Source of the DNA: Arthrobacter sp. C9C5
GTDB lineage: Bacteria; Actinomycetota; Actinomycetes; Actinomycetales; Micrococcaceae
Length of the DNA: 64,000 bases
Assembly: GCF_013359735.1 (NCBI RefSeq)
Contig: NZ_JABFMX010000008.1
Span: 1 to 64,000, forward strand
Direction: 5' to 3'
The notes under the pieces are model-generated. The model saw only the letters and a program-made list of their open reading frames with translations. It was not told the DNA's origin and did not search any database. The stretch's first letter is position 1. Each line of letters begins with the position of its first letter. The position numbers and the translations under genes were made by a program. Positions 36,589 through 44,954 of this stretch are shown piece by piece.

Positions 36589-37749
36589 CTAGCTGGCCAC
36601 GGGCAGGTGCGGGTACCCCGGCTGCCGCTGCTGGAACTCCAGCACATCCGGGTTGAGCACCACGCCGTCGCGGATTTCAATCGCGCGGCGGATGGTTTCG
36701 TTGCTGTCCCAGGCCGCGGGCCCGGCGAGCACCGTCTCCAGGAACGGCAGCAGCGCCTCGCTGATCTCGGAGCTGGCCGAGTTCCAGAGGTAGGACGGGC
36801 TGTGGTCCACCGCGTAGTAGTCGATGTGGTCGCCCACCGGAAACATGGGCTCGGTGAAGGTGGTGGTCTTCGCCCAGCTGAAGCCCATGCCCTCGTCGCA
36901 GGACACGTCCACGATCAGGCTGCCCGGCCGGAAGGCGTCCAGGTCTTCGGTGCGCAGGTAGGTCAGCGGAGCGTTCGGGTCCTGCAGGGTGCAGTTGACC
37001 ACGATGTCGCTCTCCGCGAGGAAGGGCGCCAGCGGCACCCGGCCCCGTTCGGTGATGACTTCGCTCAGGAACGGCGCCTCGTTGTCGTGGTCGAACTGCG
37101 CGATCCGCACCGAGTGGATGGGTGAACCCACCGCGGCGACTCCGCGGTTGGTCAGCACCTGCACGTCGTGGACGCCGTGGGCGTTGAGGGCCGTCACTGC
37201 GCCGCGGGCGGTAGCGCCGAAACCGATGACGACGGCGCTCAGCCGGCGGCCGTAGTCCCCGGTGGTACCGGTCAGGGCCAGGGCATGCAGCACCGAGCAG
37301 TAGCCGGCCAGCTCGTTGTTCTTGTGGAAGACGTGCAGGCCGAAGCCGCCGTCGCTGGCCCAGTGGTTCATCGCCTCAAACGCGATGAGCGTGAGCTTCT
37401 TGTCGATCGCCAGCTGGGTGATTGCCGCATCTTGGACGCAATGCGGCCAACCCCAGAGGACCTGCCCGTCACGCAATTCGGCGAGGTCCTCCGGCTGCGG
37501 CTTGGGCAGCAGCACGACGTCGGCCTCGGCCAGCAGCTGCGCCCGCGGCACGATTCGTCCGACCAGGCCGGCCAGCTGGGCGTCCGGGACGCCGAAACGC
37601 TCGCCGTAGCCTTCTTCCAGGATCAGGTGCCGCCTGAGCTCCGGGGCAATGCGTTCAAAGTGCCGGGGATGGATGGGAAGGCGGCGTTCGTCAGGTTTGC
37701 GCGTGGTGGCGAGGACGCCGAGGGTGAGGTGGTTCGGGGAACCGGTCAC
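36589..37749 (-). CDS. N5-(carboxyethyl)ornithine synthase-like / alanine dehydrogenase family protein
   Basis: This 386-residue protein belongs to the alanine dehydrogenase/PNT superfamily. The N-terminal part has TRKPDERRLPIHP and EEGYGERFGV, and a Rossmann region has AVVIGFGATARGAVTALNAHG. It resembles proteins annotated as N5-(carboxyethyl)ornithine synthase, which reductively join pyruvate to ornithine or lysine with NADPH. SSEISEALLPFLE and the C-terminal EIRDGVVLNPDVLEFQQRQP also fit. The exact substrate is uncertain. The GTG start overlaps the stop of a 49-residue lysine-rich protein by 4 bases (GTGA), so the two are co-translated. Confidence 0.82.
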   Translation of the reverse strand: MTGSPNHLTLGVLATTRKPDERRLPIHPRHFERIAPELRRHLILEEGYGERFGVPDAQLAGLVGRIVPRAQLLAEADVVLLPKPQPEDLAELRDGQVLWGWPHCVQDAAITQLAIDKKLTLIAFEAMNHWASDGGFGLHVFHKNNELAGYCSVLHALALTGTTGDYGRRLSAVVIGFGATARGAVTALNAHGVHDVQVLTNRGVAAVGSPIHSVRIAQFDHDNEAPFLSEVITERGRVPLAPFLAESDIVVNCTLQDPNAPLTYLRTEDLDAFRPGSLIVDVSCDEGMGFSWAKTTTFTEPMFPVGDHIDYYAVDHSPSYLWNSASSEISEALLPFLETVLAGPAAWDSNETIRRAIEIRDGVVLNPDVLEFQQRQPGYPHLPVAS

Positions 37750-37895
37750 TTCTTTTTGGGGCTCGCCGTCTTGGCGGCGGTCACTTTGTCGAGGGAGCTG
37801 GGCGGCGCCGCGGCGGCCCTCTTGTCAGCGCGCTTTTCCTTGATGGACTTGCTGGATTTCTTGGATGCTGCTTGACGGGGGGACTTGTCAGCCAT
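37746..37895 (-). CDS. Small lysine/alanine-rich basic protein (49 aa)
   Basis: This short gene encodes 49 residues beginning MADKSPRQAASKK and ending KTASPKKK. About a quarter of the residues are Lys and most of the others are Ala, Ser or Pro, so it is very basic and probably unstructured. AGGAG lies 6 bases before the ATG, and the stop overlaps the next start as GTGA. Strong ribosome binding site and coupling support a real gene. The composition resembles nucleic-acid-binding tails, but no function is known. Confidence 0.75.
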   Translation of the reverse strand: MADKSPRQAASKKSSKSIKEKRADKRAAAAPPSSLDKVTAAKTASPKKK

Positions 37896-38003
37896 GATTG
37901 CTCCTGTAGCGGAACCGAAGAGGTTCCTGACTCCTGACGATACAGGTAGCTACCTAACCGGCTCCGGTGCAGTGGTCGGCCGGCGCCGGAGTGGGGGACG
38001 AAC

Positions 38004-38077
38004 TGGAGCGGCTGACGGGAATCGAACCCGCGTATCAAGCTTGGGAAGCTAGCGCTCTACCATTGAGCTACAGCCGC
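38004..38077 (-). tRNA. tRNA-Gly (anticodon CCC)
   Basis: The minus strand folds into a cloverleaf. The acceptor stem is GCGGCTG with CAGCCGC, discriminator T and encoded CCA (38004-38006). The D arm is GCTC/GAGC, the anticodon loop TTCCCAA and the T loop TTCGATT. The anticodon CCC reads GGG. The anticodon stem CTAGC/GCTTG has one T-T mismatch at its second pair (28-42). Confidence 0.95.
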
Positions 38078-38716
38078 AGTGGGACCAGCCAATGATCTGG
38101 CCAATAATCCCGGCGAAAACAACGAGATTTACACTACCGCAGTCTGAAGCCCACTTGGAACAGCCACACCGGGGTCATTCTGGCGTCGAGATCAGGGCCG
38201 CTCAGGCCGCCACCGGCTTCCGCGACCGTTGTCAGGTGGTTCGTCGTTGGCTTTTCCAAGTAGTGGGCACACCATTCTGGGCCGTGATCCGACAAGGCAT
38301 CTGGTTGCTCGGGAAGCAAGAGGAACGACGGGGCACAGAGGACAGGGAGCCGCGGAAAACAGGCTATGCAGGGCTAGCTCCGGGAGCACTTCGCTCCACC
38401 AAATTCAGGATGGATCCGACTTTCAACGGGTAGACCCATCTCAGATGCGCGTAATACCTGCCTCCACTGTCGCGTGGTCATAGGGCAAAAAGAGGTAGCC
38501 CACACTCGTGTGCCCCCAAAAGTCATCCACTTTACTAGGGGAGATCGCAGCCAACCCCTAGCCGCTAGAAGGTCTCACCATGGTTCCTGGAGCGCTTATC
38601 CCTGTTCATGTTGTTCGGCTATTGGATATAGGCCCGTGGCCGGGTTCCGGCTCAGGCAGCGTCGATCCCCTCTCTCAAAGGGTTGAAGAGGCTACCGGCT
38701 CCGCGCGGCGGCGGTC
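38078..38716. other. Gene-free 640-base region of lower GC before the sugar transferase
   Basis: No open frame here has family similarity or normal codon use, and GC content is visibly lower than on both sides. Structures seen: CTAGGGG (38535-38541) with CCCCTAG (38555-38561); AAGT-N5-ACTT (38520-38532) between CCCCC and GGGG; and CACAC-TC-GTGTG (38501-38512). It is a long untranslated leader, a regulatory region or decayed sequence. Confidence 0.5.
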
Positions 38717-40294
38717 ATGAGCGAAGTCAAACATCGCCGGCCATTGCACGCAGCGGCCCGGTTGGCCGCCCCAGCGAGCATCCCGCAGCGCAAGCAGGCT
38801 TCGGCGAGGCCCCAGCACTCCGTGTGGGACGACGAATCCCGGATTGACATGGCGGCCTCCAGGAGGGCGGTCTCACTTCGGTGGAGGAACTTCGCCAACC
38901 GCCTGCGAATCACCGACGCGGCCGCCATTACCGTCGCGGTGGCTTCGGCTTACGTGTTCAGGTTCGGCTCCGAAGCAACAACCCCGGCCGGGGCGGAATT
39001 TGAAGCGAAGTATCTGGTGGTCTCCACACTGCTCCTTGTTGCCTGGATCGCTTCCCTCGAGATTTACCACACCCGCGATTGCCGGACGTTTGGTGTCGGC
39101 GGGGCCGAATACAAAAGAGTTGCGCAGGCCACCCTCAAACTATTCGGCGCCCTGGCCATTGCGATGGTTTTCGTCCATTTTGAAGTGGTTCGCGGCTACT
39201 TCGCTGTGGCGTTGCCCCTGGGGCTGCTGCTGCTTACCGGCAACCGCTGGCTTTGGCGCCGGTGGTTGAACCGCAAGAGGGCGGAAGGCAAGTACCTGTC
39301 ACGGGTGATAGTGATCGGAGACCGGACCGACGTCGAGTACGTCATCAACCAGATCGAAAAGAACCCGACCGCCGGCTACGAAATTTCCGGAGTGGGGCTG
39401 CCGACCCTGGAGAAGTCCACCGAGCTCCGGTCGCCTTGGTACCGGATCCCGGTCGTGTCGACCTTGGCCGATGTGTCGAGGATGGTAGAAGTCGCGGGCG
39501 CGGACGCCGTCATCGTCGCGGGACGGTTACCCGGTGGCAGCAAGTACATCCGGGAGCTGGGATGGAAGCTGGAGGCGACGGCGACGGAACTCGTCCTGGC
39601 TTCCACCCTCACCAACGTTGCCGGTCCCCGAATCCACTGGCGCCCGGTCGATGGATTGCCGCTCGTGCACGTCGAGCTTCCCCAATATGCGGGCGGCAAG
39701 CACGTTCTCAAGCGCGTCATCGATATCGCCGTCGCTTCGCTGGCATTGCTGGTGCTGTCGCCGCTCATGCTGGTTCTCGCCATCATCGTCAAACGCGACA
39801 GCGCCGGCCCCATCTTCTTCCGCCAGTTGAGGGCAGGCAGAAACGGCGAGCCCTTCTACATGCTGAAGTTCCGTTCGATGGTCCAAACCGCCGAAAAGGA
39901 TCTGGATTCCCTGCGGGAACTCAACGAAGGCTCCGGACTGTTGTTCAAAATCCGGAACGACCCGCGGGTCACCAGGTGCGGACGCTGGATGCGCAAGTAC
40001 TCCTTGGATGAGCTCCCGCAGTTCTGGAACGTACTGACCGGTGAGATGAGTTTGGTCGGCCCTCGACCGCCGCTGCCATCGGAAGTTGAACGGTATGAGA
40101 AGTTCACCAACCGCCGGCTGCTCATCAAGCCTGGAATAACCGGATTGTGGCAGATTAATGGCCGTTCCACTCTCCCGTGGGAGGAGAGCGTCCGGTTGGA
40201 TCTCTACTACGTGGAGAACTGGTCGCTCACCGGCGACCTAATCATCATGTGGAGAACCTTCCGGGCCATGCGCAGCCCCGTCGGCGCGTACTGA
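38717..40294 (+). CDS. Exopolysaccharide polyprenyl-phosphate sugar-1-phosphate transferase
   Basis: This 525-residue WcaJ/WbaP-type membrane enzyme transfers a sugar 1-phosphate to undecaprenyl phosphate, the first step in building an exopolysaccharide repeat unit. There are about four N-terminal helices, then a Rossmann-like domain (about 190-310: YLSRVIVIGDRTDVEYVIN). The catalytic domain follows, with KRVIDIAVASLALLVLSP, FYMLKFRSM, DELPQFWNVLTGEMSLVGPR and KPGITGLWQINGRS. No glycosyltransferase, polymerase or flippase gene is nearby, which is unusual. The ATG at 38717 has a poor Shine-Dalgarno; ATG at 38849 is an alternative. Confidence 0.92.
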   Translation: MSEVKHRRPLHAAARLAAPASIPQRKQASARPQHSVWDDESRIDMAASRRAVSLRWRNFANRLRITDAAAITVAVASAYVFRFGSEATTPAGAEFEAKYLVVSTLLLVAWIASLEIYHTRDCRTFGVGGAEYKRVAQATLKLFGALAIAMVFVHFEVVRGYFAVALPLGLLLLTGNRWLWRRWLNRKRAEGKYLSRVIVIGDRTDVEYVINQIEKNPTAGYEISGVGLPTLEKSTELRSPWYRIPVVSTLADVSRMVEVAGADAVIVAGRLPGGSKYIRELGWKLEATATELVLASTLTNVAGPRIHWRPVDGLPLVHVELPQYAGGKHVLKRVIDIAVASLALLVLSPLMLVLAIIVKRDSAGPIFFRQLRAGRNGEPFYMLKFRSMVQTAEKDLDSLRELNEGSGLLFKIRNDPRVTRCGRWMRKYSLDELPQFWNVLTGEMSLVGPRPPLPSEVERYEKFTNRRLLIKPGITGLWQINGRSTLPWEESVRLDLYYVENWSLTGDLIIMWRTFRAMRSPVGAY

Positions 40295-40333
40295 GGGAGG
40301 GAGTTCCGCGTCGAGCTCGGTCTCGCCGTGATG

Positions 40334-40397
40334 CCCGGCCACCCACCCCGTCGGTAACTCTTCGGTAAAGGCCTGCCGCACAGGGGTGGTGTGCCGG
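40334..40397 (+). terminator. Imperfect hairpin after the sugar transferase
   Basis: GCCCGGC near 40333-40339 and CACCCC near 40344-40349 can pair with GGGGTG near 40383-40388 and GCCGGGC near 40392-40398, with internal mismatches and a long loop. There is no T-run. It may be a weak terminator. Confidence 0.3.
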
Positions 40398-40482
40398 GCC
40401 CTGCTGGGTACCCTGAAGGGGTTAGCTGCAGTCTCCGGGGAACGGGCTACGTCCATTAGCCGTCCGCCTAACGAGGATTTCC

Positions 40483-40926
40483 GTGGCCTTTGCCGAGTAC
40501 GAAGTCGTGGTCCAACGCGACGCGATGAGCGTTTACAACTTCCTGCTGGATCCCCGGAACCTGGTGTCCTGGCGGGACGGGATCAGCGGCGTGGAACTTA
40601 TCTCCGGCGCGGCAGGCTCCATGGGGGCGGTTTACCGCCCGTTCTTTGCCGGCACGGCGCAGCCGGCGGTTGCGGACTTCGAACTCACTGCGACCCGGCC
40701 CGGAGCCGAGATCCAGTTCCAAGTCATCGCCGGACCGGCGCGTCCGCACGGCGGCTACTACCTCAGCACAGAGGGCGGCAGCACCCGCGTCCGCTTCGCG
40801 CTCCGGTACCGGCCGCCGGGCGCCGGGGTCCTGATGTATCCAAAGGTGCGCCGGGCCATGAAGGCGCAGGTCGCCCAGCTAGAGCGGCTCAAGGCCGTGC
40901 TGGAGCACCAGCGGGCCGCCGCGTAG
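40483..40926 (+). CDS. SRPBCC (START-like) family protein
   Basis: This 147-residue protein fits the SRPBCC/polyketide-cyclase fold. It begins with EYEVVVQRDAMSVYNFLLDPRNLVSWRDG, seen here as the beta strand plus helix typical of the family. The middle strands PGAEIQFQVIAG and TRVRFALRYRPPG lead to a long C-terminal helix (AQLERLKAVLEHQ). Such proteins bind hydrophobic ligands; none can be named here. GTG at 40483 has GAGGA 5 bases upstream. It lies 66 bases before dcd on the same strand, probably with a separate promoter. Confidence 0.85.
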   Translation: MAFAEYEVVVQRDAMSVYNFLLDPRNLVSWRDGISGVELISGAAGSMGAVYRPFFAGTAQPAVADFELTATRPGAEIQFQVIAGPARPHGGYYLSTEGGSTRVRFALRYRPPGAGVLMYPKVRRAMKAQVAQLERLKAVLEHQRAAA

Positions 40927-40992
40927 GGCCTCACGGCAGTAACACTTGCCCCACGCGGACCAGCCGGCAATTACTGGGGTATTTTTGATCCT

Positions 40993-41601
40993 GTGCTGAT
41001 CTCTGACCGCGACATTCGTACCGAAATCGATTCCCAGCGGATTGTGCTGGAGCCGTTCGACCCTGACATGGTTCAACCTTCGTCGGTGGACGTGCGGATT
41101 GACCGCTTTTTCCGGCTTTTCGACAACCACAAGTACGCACACATCGACCCCGCCGAGGACCAGCCCGAGCTGACCCGCCTGGTGGAGGTCGACGCGGGCG
41201 AGCCGTTCATCCTGCACCCGGGCGAGTTCGTGCTGGGCTCCACCTACGAGACCGTCACGCTGCCGGACGACATCGCAGCGCGGCTCGAGGGTAAGTCCTC
41301 GCTGGGCCGCCTTGGCCTGCTGACGCATTCGACAGCGGGGTTCATCGACCCGGGATTTTCCGGACACGTCACGCTGGAGCTCTCCAACATGGCCACCCTG
41401 CCGATCAAGCTCTGGCCGGGCATGAAGATCGGGCAGCTCTGCTTCTTCCGGCTGTCCTCGGCCGCCGAACACCCGTATGGTTCCGGCGAATATGGCAACC
41501 GCTATCAGGGCCAGCGCGGCCCGACGGCAAGCCGCAGCCACCTGAACTTCCACCGCACAGAGATCCAGGACAGAGATCTAGGCAGGCCGGAAGGGTCCTA
41601 G
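40993..41601 (+). CDS. dcd: dCTP deaminase (probably bifunctional, dUMP-forming)
   Basis: This 202-residue enzyme converts dCTP to dUTP and, in the actinobacterial type, on to dUMP for dTTP synthesis. The sequence follows the mycobacterial bifunctional enzyme closely: [57 protein letters not shown] with the catalytic Glu, and [10 protein letters not shown]. The extra 12 C-terminal residues are unremarkable. The GTG start has no Shine-Dalgarno, but TATTTT (40980-40985) lies 7 bases upstream, suggesting a leaderless mRNA. Its stop overlaps the convergent antiporter stop in the palindrome CTAG. Confidence 0.96.
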   Translation: MLISDRDIRTEIDSQRIVLEPFDPDMVQPSSVDVRIDRFFRLFDNHKYAHIDPAEDQPELTRLVEVDAGEPFILHPGEFVLGSTYETVTLPDDIAARLEGKSSLGRLGLLTHSTAGFIDPGFSGHVTLELSNMATLPIKLWPGMKIGQLCFFRLSSAAEHPYGSGEYGNRYQGQRGPTASRSHLNFHRTEIQDRDLGRPEGS

Positions 41602-42794
41602 CCCGCGGGCCGGACCGGGAGTGCGGTGCGCTTGGCCGGGCGGCGCAGCATCCGCACGACCGGCTCCACGAAGCGGGCCGCCAGCGGACCCATCACGGCC
41701 ATGATCAGCACATAGGCGGTGGCCAGGGCGGCGAGCTCCCTGGGCACCACGCCGGAAGCCACCGCGAGCCCGGCGATCACAATGGAGAATTCTCCGCGGG
41801 CGATCAGGGCCGCCCCGGCACGGAAGCGGCCCGGCAGGGCGATGCCGGCCCGCTTGGCTGCCCAGATTCCGGTGATCATCTTGGTGGCCGCCGTCAGGAC
41901 GGCCAGGACCAGGGCCCAGCCAAGCACGGGCGGGATGGAGGTCGGGTCCGTGTTGAGGCCAAAGACCACGAAGAAGATCGCCGCGAAAAGGTCGCGCAGG
42001 GGTTCGAGGATCCGTGTGGCGCTGTGCGCGGTGGCTCCGGAGATCGCGATCCCGAGCATGAAGGCGCCGACGGCGGCGGAGACCTGCATGGCGGCGGCCA
42101 GTCCCGCGACCAGCAGTGCGGCCCCGAGCAGGTTGAGCAGGAACACCTCGGAGTTTTCGCTGTGGACGGCCTTCGACACGTGGTGGCCGTGCCGCAGGGC
42201 GACCACCAGCACCAGCGTGACGACGGCGAGGGAGATCCCTACCGTCTGCAGCCCCACCAGGAAACTGACTCCGGCGAGCGTGGCCGTCAGGATTGGCAGG
42301 TAGACGGCCATGGCCAAGTCCTCGAAGACCAGGATGGACAGGATCACGGGTGTCTCGCGGTTACCGATCCGGCCGAGGTCCGTGATGACTTTCGCGGCGA
42401 TCCCGGACGAGGAAATGTAGGTGACGCCGCCCATCACCATCGCCCCCACCAGCCCCCAACCCAGGAGCAGCGCCAGGCCCGCCCCCGGCAGGAAGTTCAG
42501 CACGAGGTCCAGCACGCCGGCCTGCCAGGACCGCCGCAGGCCCGTCACCAGCTCGGCCGCCGTATATTCCAATCCGAGCATAAGCAGGAGGAGGATGACG
42601 CCGATCTCACTGGAGAGATGTGCGAACTCGTGCATCCCTTCCAGCTTGACCAGGCCGCCGGCCCCGAAGAACAAGCCGCCGACGAGGTACAGCGGAATGG
42701 GGGACATGCCGATCCGCCCGGCCAGCCTGGCCAGCAGGCCTAGGCAGAACACGACGGCCCCCAGTTCGATGAGGGTCAGGGCGAGCGGATCCAT
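41598..42794 (-). CDS. khtU: Cation:proton antiporter, CPA2 type (KhtU-like)
   Basis: This 398-residue membrane protein has about twelve helices of the CPA2 (Kef-type) family. Hallmarks are [34 protein letters not shown] and [16 protein letters not shown]. It lacks a cytoplasmic RCK domain of its own; the adjacent gene encodes one, as in the Bacillus KhtT/KhtU pair, which exports K+ in exchange for H+. The K+ specificity is inferred from that pairing. Its start is 5 bases after the khtT-like stop. Its stop overlaps the convergent dcd stop. Confidence 0.88.
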   Translation of the reverse strand: MDPLALTLIELGAVVFCLGLLARLAGRIGMSPIPLYLVGGLFFGAGGLVKLEGMHEFAHLSSEIGVILLLLMLGLEYTAAELVTGLRRSWQAGVLDLVLNFLPGAGLALLLGWGLVGAMVMGGVTYISSSGIAAKVITDLGRIGNRETPVILSILVFEDLAMAVYLPILTATLAGVSFLVGLQTVGISLAVVTLVLVVALRHGHHVSKAVHSENSEVFLLNLLGAALLVAGLAAAMQVSAAVGAFMLGIAISGATAHSATRILEPLRDLFAAIFFVVFGLNTDPTSIPPVLGWALVLAVLTAATKMITGIWAAKRAGIALPGRFRAGAALIARGEFSIVIAGLAVASGVVPRELAALATAYVLIMAVMGPLAARFVEPVVRMLRRPAKRTALPVRPAG

Positions 42795-42799
42795 GCCGC

Positions 42800-43282
42800 T
42801 TATCCGTTGCGCAGGATGCTGGCTGCCGTGTCCAGGCCTTCTTGCGTTCCCACGGCGACGAGGAGGTCGCCGGGGTGCAGGACGACGTCGGGGCCCGGCG
42901 AGGGGAGGACTTCGCCCTCGCGCATGATGGCCACGATCGAGGCGCCGCTGCGGGTCCGGATGCAGGCTTTGCCCATGGGCTGGTTCTGGAAGGGGGAATC
43001 CGCGGCGATGGAGAACTGCCGGGTGACGATCCCGGGGACCTCCCGGTGCGCTTCGGACAGCTGCATGGCGAGGCGCTGTCCGCCCAACAGGTTGCCGAGG
43101 GCGGCGGCCTCGTCGGCGGTCAGCGGGATGGAGGCCTGGCAGGTGTCCGGGTCGTCCCAGGTCGAGACGATCAGCTCGGTCTGGCCCTCGCGGTACTCGA
43201 CGACGCCGATCCGGCGTCCCGAGGCGGTCATGAAGTCCTTGCGCCGGCCCAGGCCGGGAAGGTCAGTCTCATCCACGTTCAT
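42800..43282 (-). CDS. khtT: TrkA C-terminal domain regulatory subunit (KhtT-like)
   Basis: This 160-residue soluble protein has an N-terminal beta-rich domain (about 1-70) and a C-terminal RCK_C/TrkA-C domain (about 75-158: ASIVAIMREGEVLPSPGPD, VLHPGDLLVAVGTQEGL). RCK_C domains bind nucleotides or cyclic dinucleotides and gate antiporters; KhtT does this for KhtU. It precedes the antiporter gene by 5 bases on the same strand. TAGGCT lies 6 bases before the ATG, so the mRNA may be leaderless, although GGAGGC also lies in that gap. Confidence 0.88.
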   Translation of the reverse strand: MNVDETDLPGLGRRKDFMTASGRRIGVVEYREGQTELIVSTWDDPDTCQASIPLTADEAAALGNLLGGQRLAMQLSEAHREVPGIVTRQFSIAADSPFQNQPMGKACIRTRSGASIVAIMREGEVLPSPGPDVVLHPGDLLVAVGTQEGLDTAASILRNG

Positions 43283-43321
43283 GCCTCCAGCCTAGTGTGC
43301 TGGCGGGTTTTTGGGGCGGGT

Positions 43322-44722
43322 TCAGGTCCCCGGCACGACGGCGATTTCCGTCTTGCCCGGCGGCTTGACGGGCAGCATCACCAGCAGTCCGGCCAGCAGG
43401 ACGACCATGATGCCGAGGATGCCCCAGCGCTGCGCTTCGCCGGGCGCAACCAAGGGCGTCGCGACCGTGATGCACAGGGTGAAGAGCGCCGGCGCCAGGA
43501 AGCTGACGGCCCGGCCGGTGGTGGCGTAGAGGCCGAAGAGCTCGCCTGATTCACCGTGCGGCGCGAGCCGGGCCAGGTAGGCGCGGGACGAGGACTGGGC
43601 CGGACCCACGAAGAGGCACAAGAACAAGCCGAACACCCAGAACGTCGTGCTGCCCGCCCAGTCCATGCCGAAGAAGGAATAGTTTCCGTTCCCCAGCGCC
43701 AGGAGCACGCTACCCGCGAGCAGCAGGCCGACCAGCGAACCGATGATGACCGCCTTGGGCCCCACCCGGTCGTCCAGGAAACCGCCCAGCAGCGCGCCAA
43801 CCGCGGCCACAACGTTGCCGAAGATGGCGAAGAAGATGACCTGCTTGAGTTCGAAGCCGAAGGTGCCGGCGGCGATGATCCCGCCAAAGGTGAACACCGC
43901 GGCCAGCCCGTCGCGGAAGATGGCGCTGGCCAGCAGGAAGTAGATGGTGTGCGGGCTGGTCCGGTAGATGGCGCGGATGCGGCGCACGAGCAGGCCGTAG
44001 GAGGCGAAGAACCCCAGACCGGACTGCCGGGCCTTGGGTACTTCCGGGACTGCGAGCATCACCGGAATCGCGAAGACCAGGAACCAGAGCGCGGAGAACA
44101 CCGCGACGAGGCGGATGTTCAGGCTCTCCTCGGTGGACGCCCCGAACCAGTCGATGCTGGGCTGGACGAAGAGCTGGAGCACGATCAGCAACGCGACAAT
44201 GCCGCCGAGGTAGCCCGAGGCCCAGCCGAAGCCGCTGATCTTGCCGATGTTCGCGGGCGTGGAGATCTGGGCGAGCATGGCGTTGTAATTGACGCCGGCG
44301 AATTCGAAGAACACGTTGCCAAGCGCGATCAGGGTCACCCCGAGGAGCAGGAATTCGGGACGCGGGAAGACAAAGAAGCAGAGCCCGGTCAGCAGCGCGA
44401 CGGCGGCCGTGTTGACCCCCAGCCACAGTTTGCGGCGGCCTCCGCTGTCCGAACGCTGGCCGGTGACCGGGGCCAGCAGGGCGATGGCCGCCCCGGCGAT
44501 GGCCAGGGCGGAGCCGAGGACTGCCGAGGCTTCGTCTTCGCCGCCGAAGGCCTTGGAGGTCAGGTAGACGGTGAAGACGAAGGTGGTCATGACCGCATTG
44601 AAGGCCGCGGAGCCCCAGTCCCAGGCGGCCCAGGCCACGACCCGGCCCTTGCCGGTGGCGTGGCTGCCGGACTCGAGTTCCGAGGCCGGATGCATGGCCT
44701 CGGGGGCGGTGGCGGAGTTCAT
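43322..44722 (-). CDS. MFS transporter, UMF1 / Atg22-like family
   Basis: This 466-residue protein has about twelve helices. WAAWDWGSAAFNAVMTTFVFT at the N-terminal end (seen in parts such as WDWGSAAFNAVMTT) and NVFFEFAGVNYNAMLAQI are typical of the UMF1/Atg22-like group, whose fungal members export amino acids from vacuoles. The bacterial substrate is unknown. I start at ATG 44722 (MNSATAPEAMHP), since TAACAT lies 7 bases upstream and suggests a leaderless mRNA. It is upstream of khtT on the same strand, 39 bases apart, but khtT has its own -10-like box. Confidence 0.87.
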   Translation of the reverse strand: MNSATAPEAMHPASELESGSHATGKGRVVAWAAWDWGSAAFNAVMTTFVFTVYLTSKAFGGEDEASAVLGSALAIAGAAIALLAPVTGQRSDSGGRRKLWLGVNTAAVALLTGLCFFVFPRPEFLLLGVTLIALGNVFFEFAGVNYNAMLAQISTPANIGKISGFGWASGYLGGIVALLIVLQLFVQPSIDWFGASTEESLNIRLVAVFSALWFLVFAIPVMLAVPEVPKARQSGLGFFASYGLLVRRIRAIYRTSPHTIYFLLASAIFRDGLAAVFTFGGIIAAGTFGFELKQVIFFAIFGNVVAAVGALLGGFLDDRVGPKAVIIGSLVGLLLAGSVLLALGNGNYSFFGMDWAGSTTFWVFGLFLCLFVGPAQSSSRAYLARLAPHGESGELFGLYATTGRAVSFLAPALFTLCITVATPLVAPGEAQRWGILGIMVVLLAGLLVMLPVKPPGKTEIAVVPGT

Positions 44723-44954
44723 AGCCTGAATGTTAGCCGTCCGCGGCGGGCCGCCGACGGAGAAACGGCTAGGCAACGCCGGGTCTTAGTTGCCGGGTCG
44801 GTGGCACCGCGGCTCCACCGGCCGGCGTCCTCCGCGCACGTCACCGTAAAAACAATTTGTGCACGCTTGGTAAACTGGCCGCACCGAACCTAACCAACTG
44901 CCCCGCCTGCTCCAACTTTTTGACAATCGAATTCCTGACGTTGCGGAGATACCA

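Noticed and set aside
38092..38433. A 113-codon plus-strand frame after the tRNA
   Set aside because: No ribosome binding site, no similarity to a known family and atypical codon use.
38004..38716. Integrated element at the tRNA-Gly gene
   Set aside because: No integrase, no repeat of the tRNA 3' end, and the lower-GC stretch lies on the 5' side of the tRNA, not the 3' side where elements normally insert.
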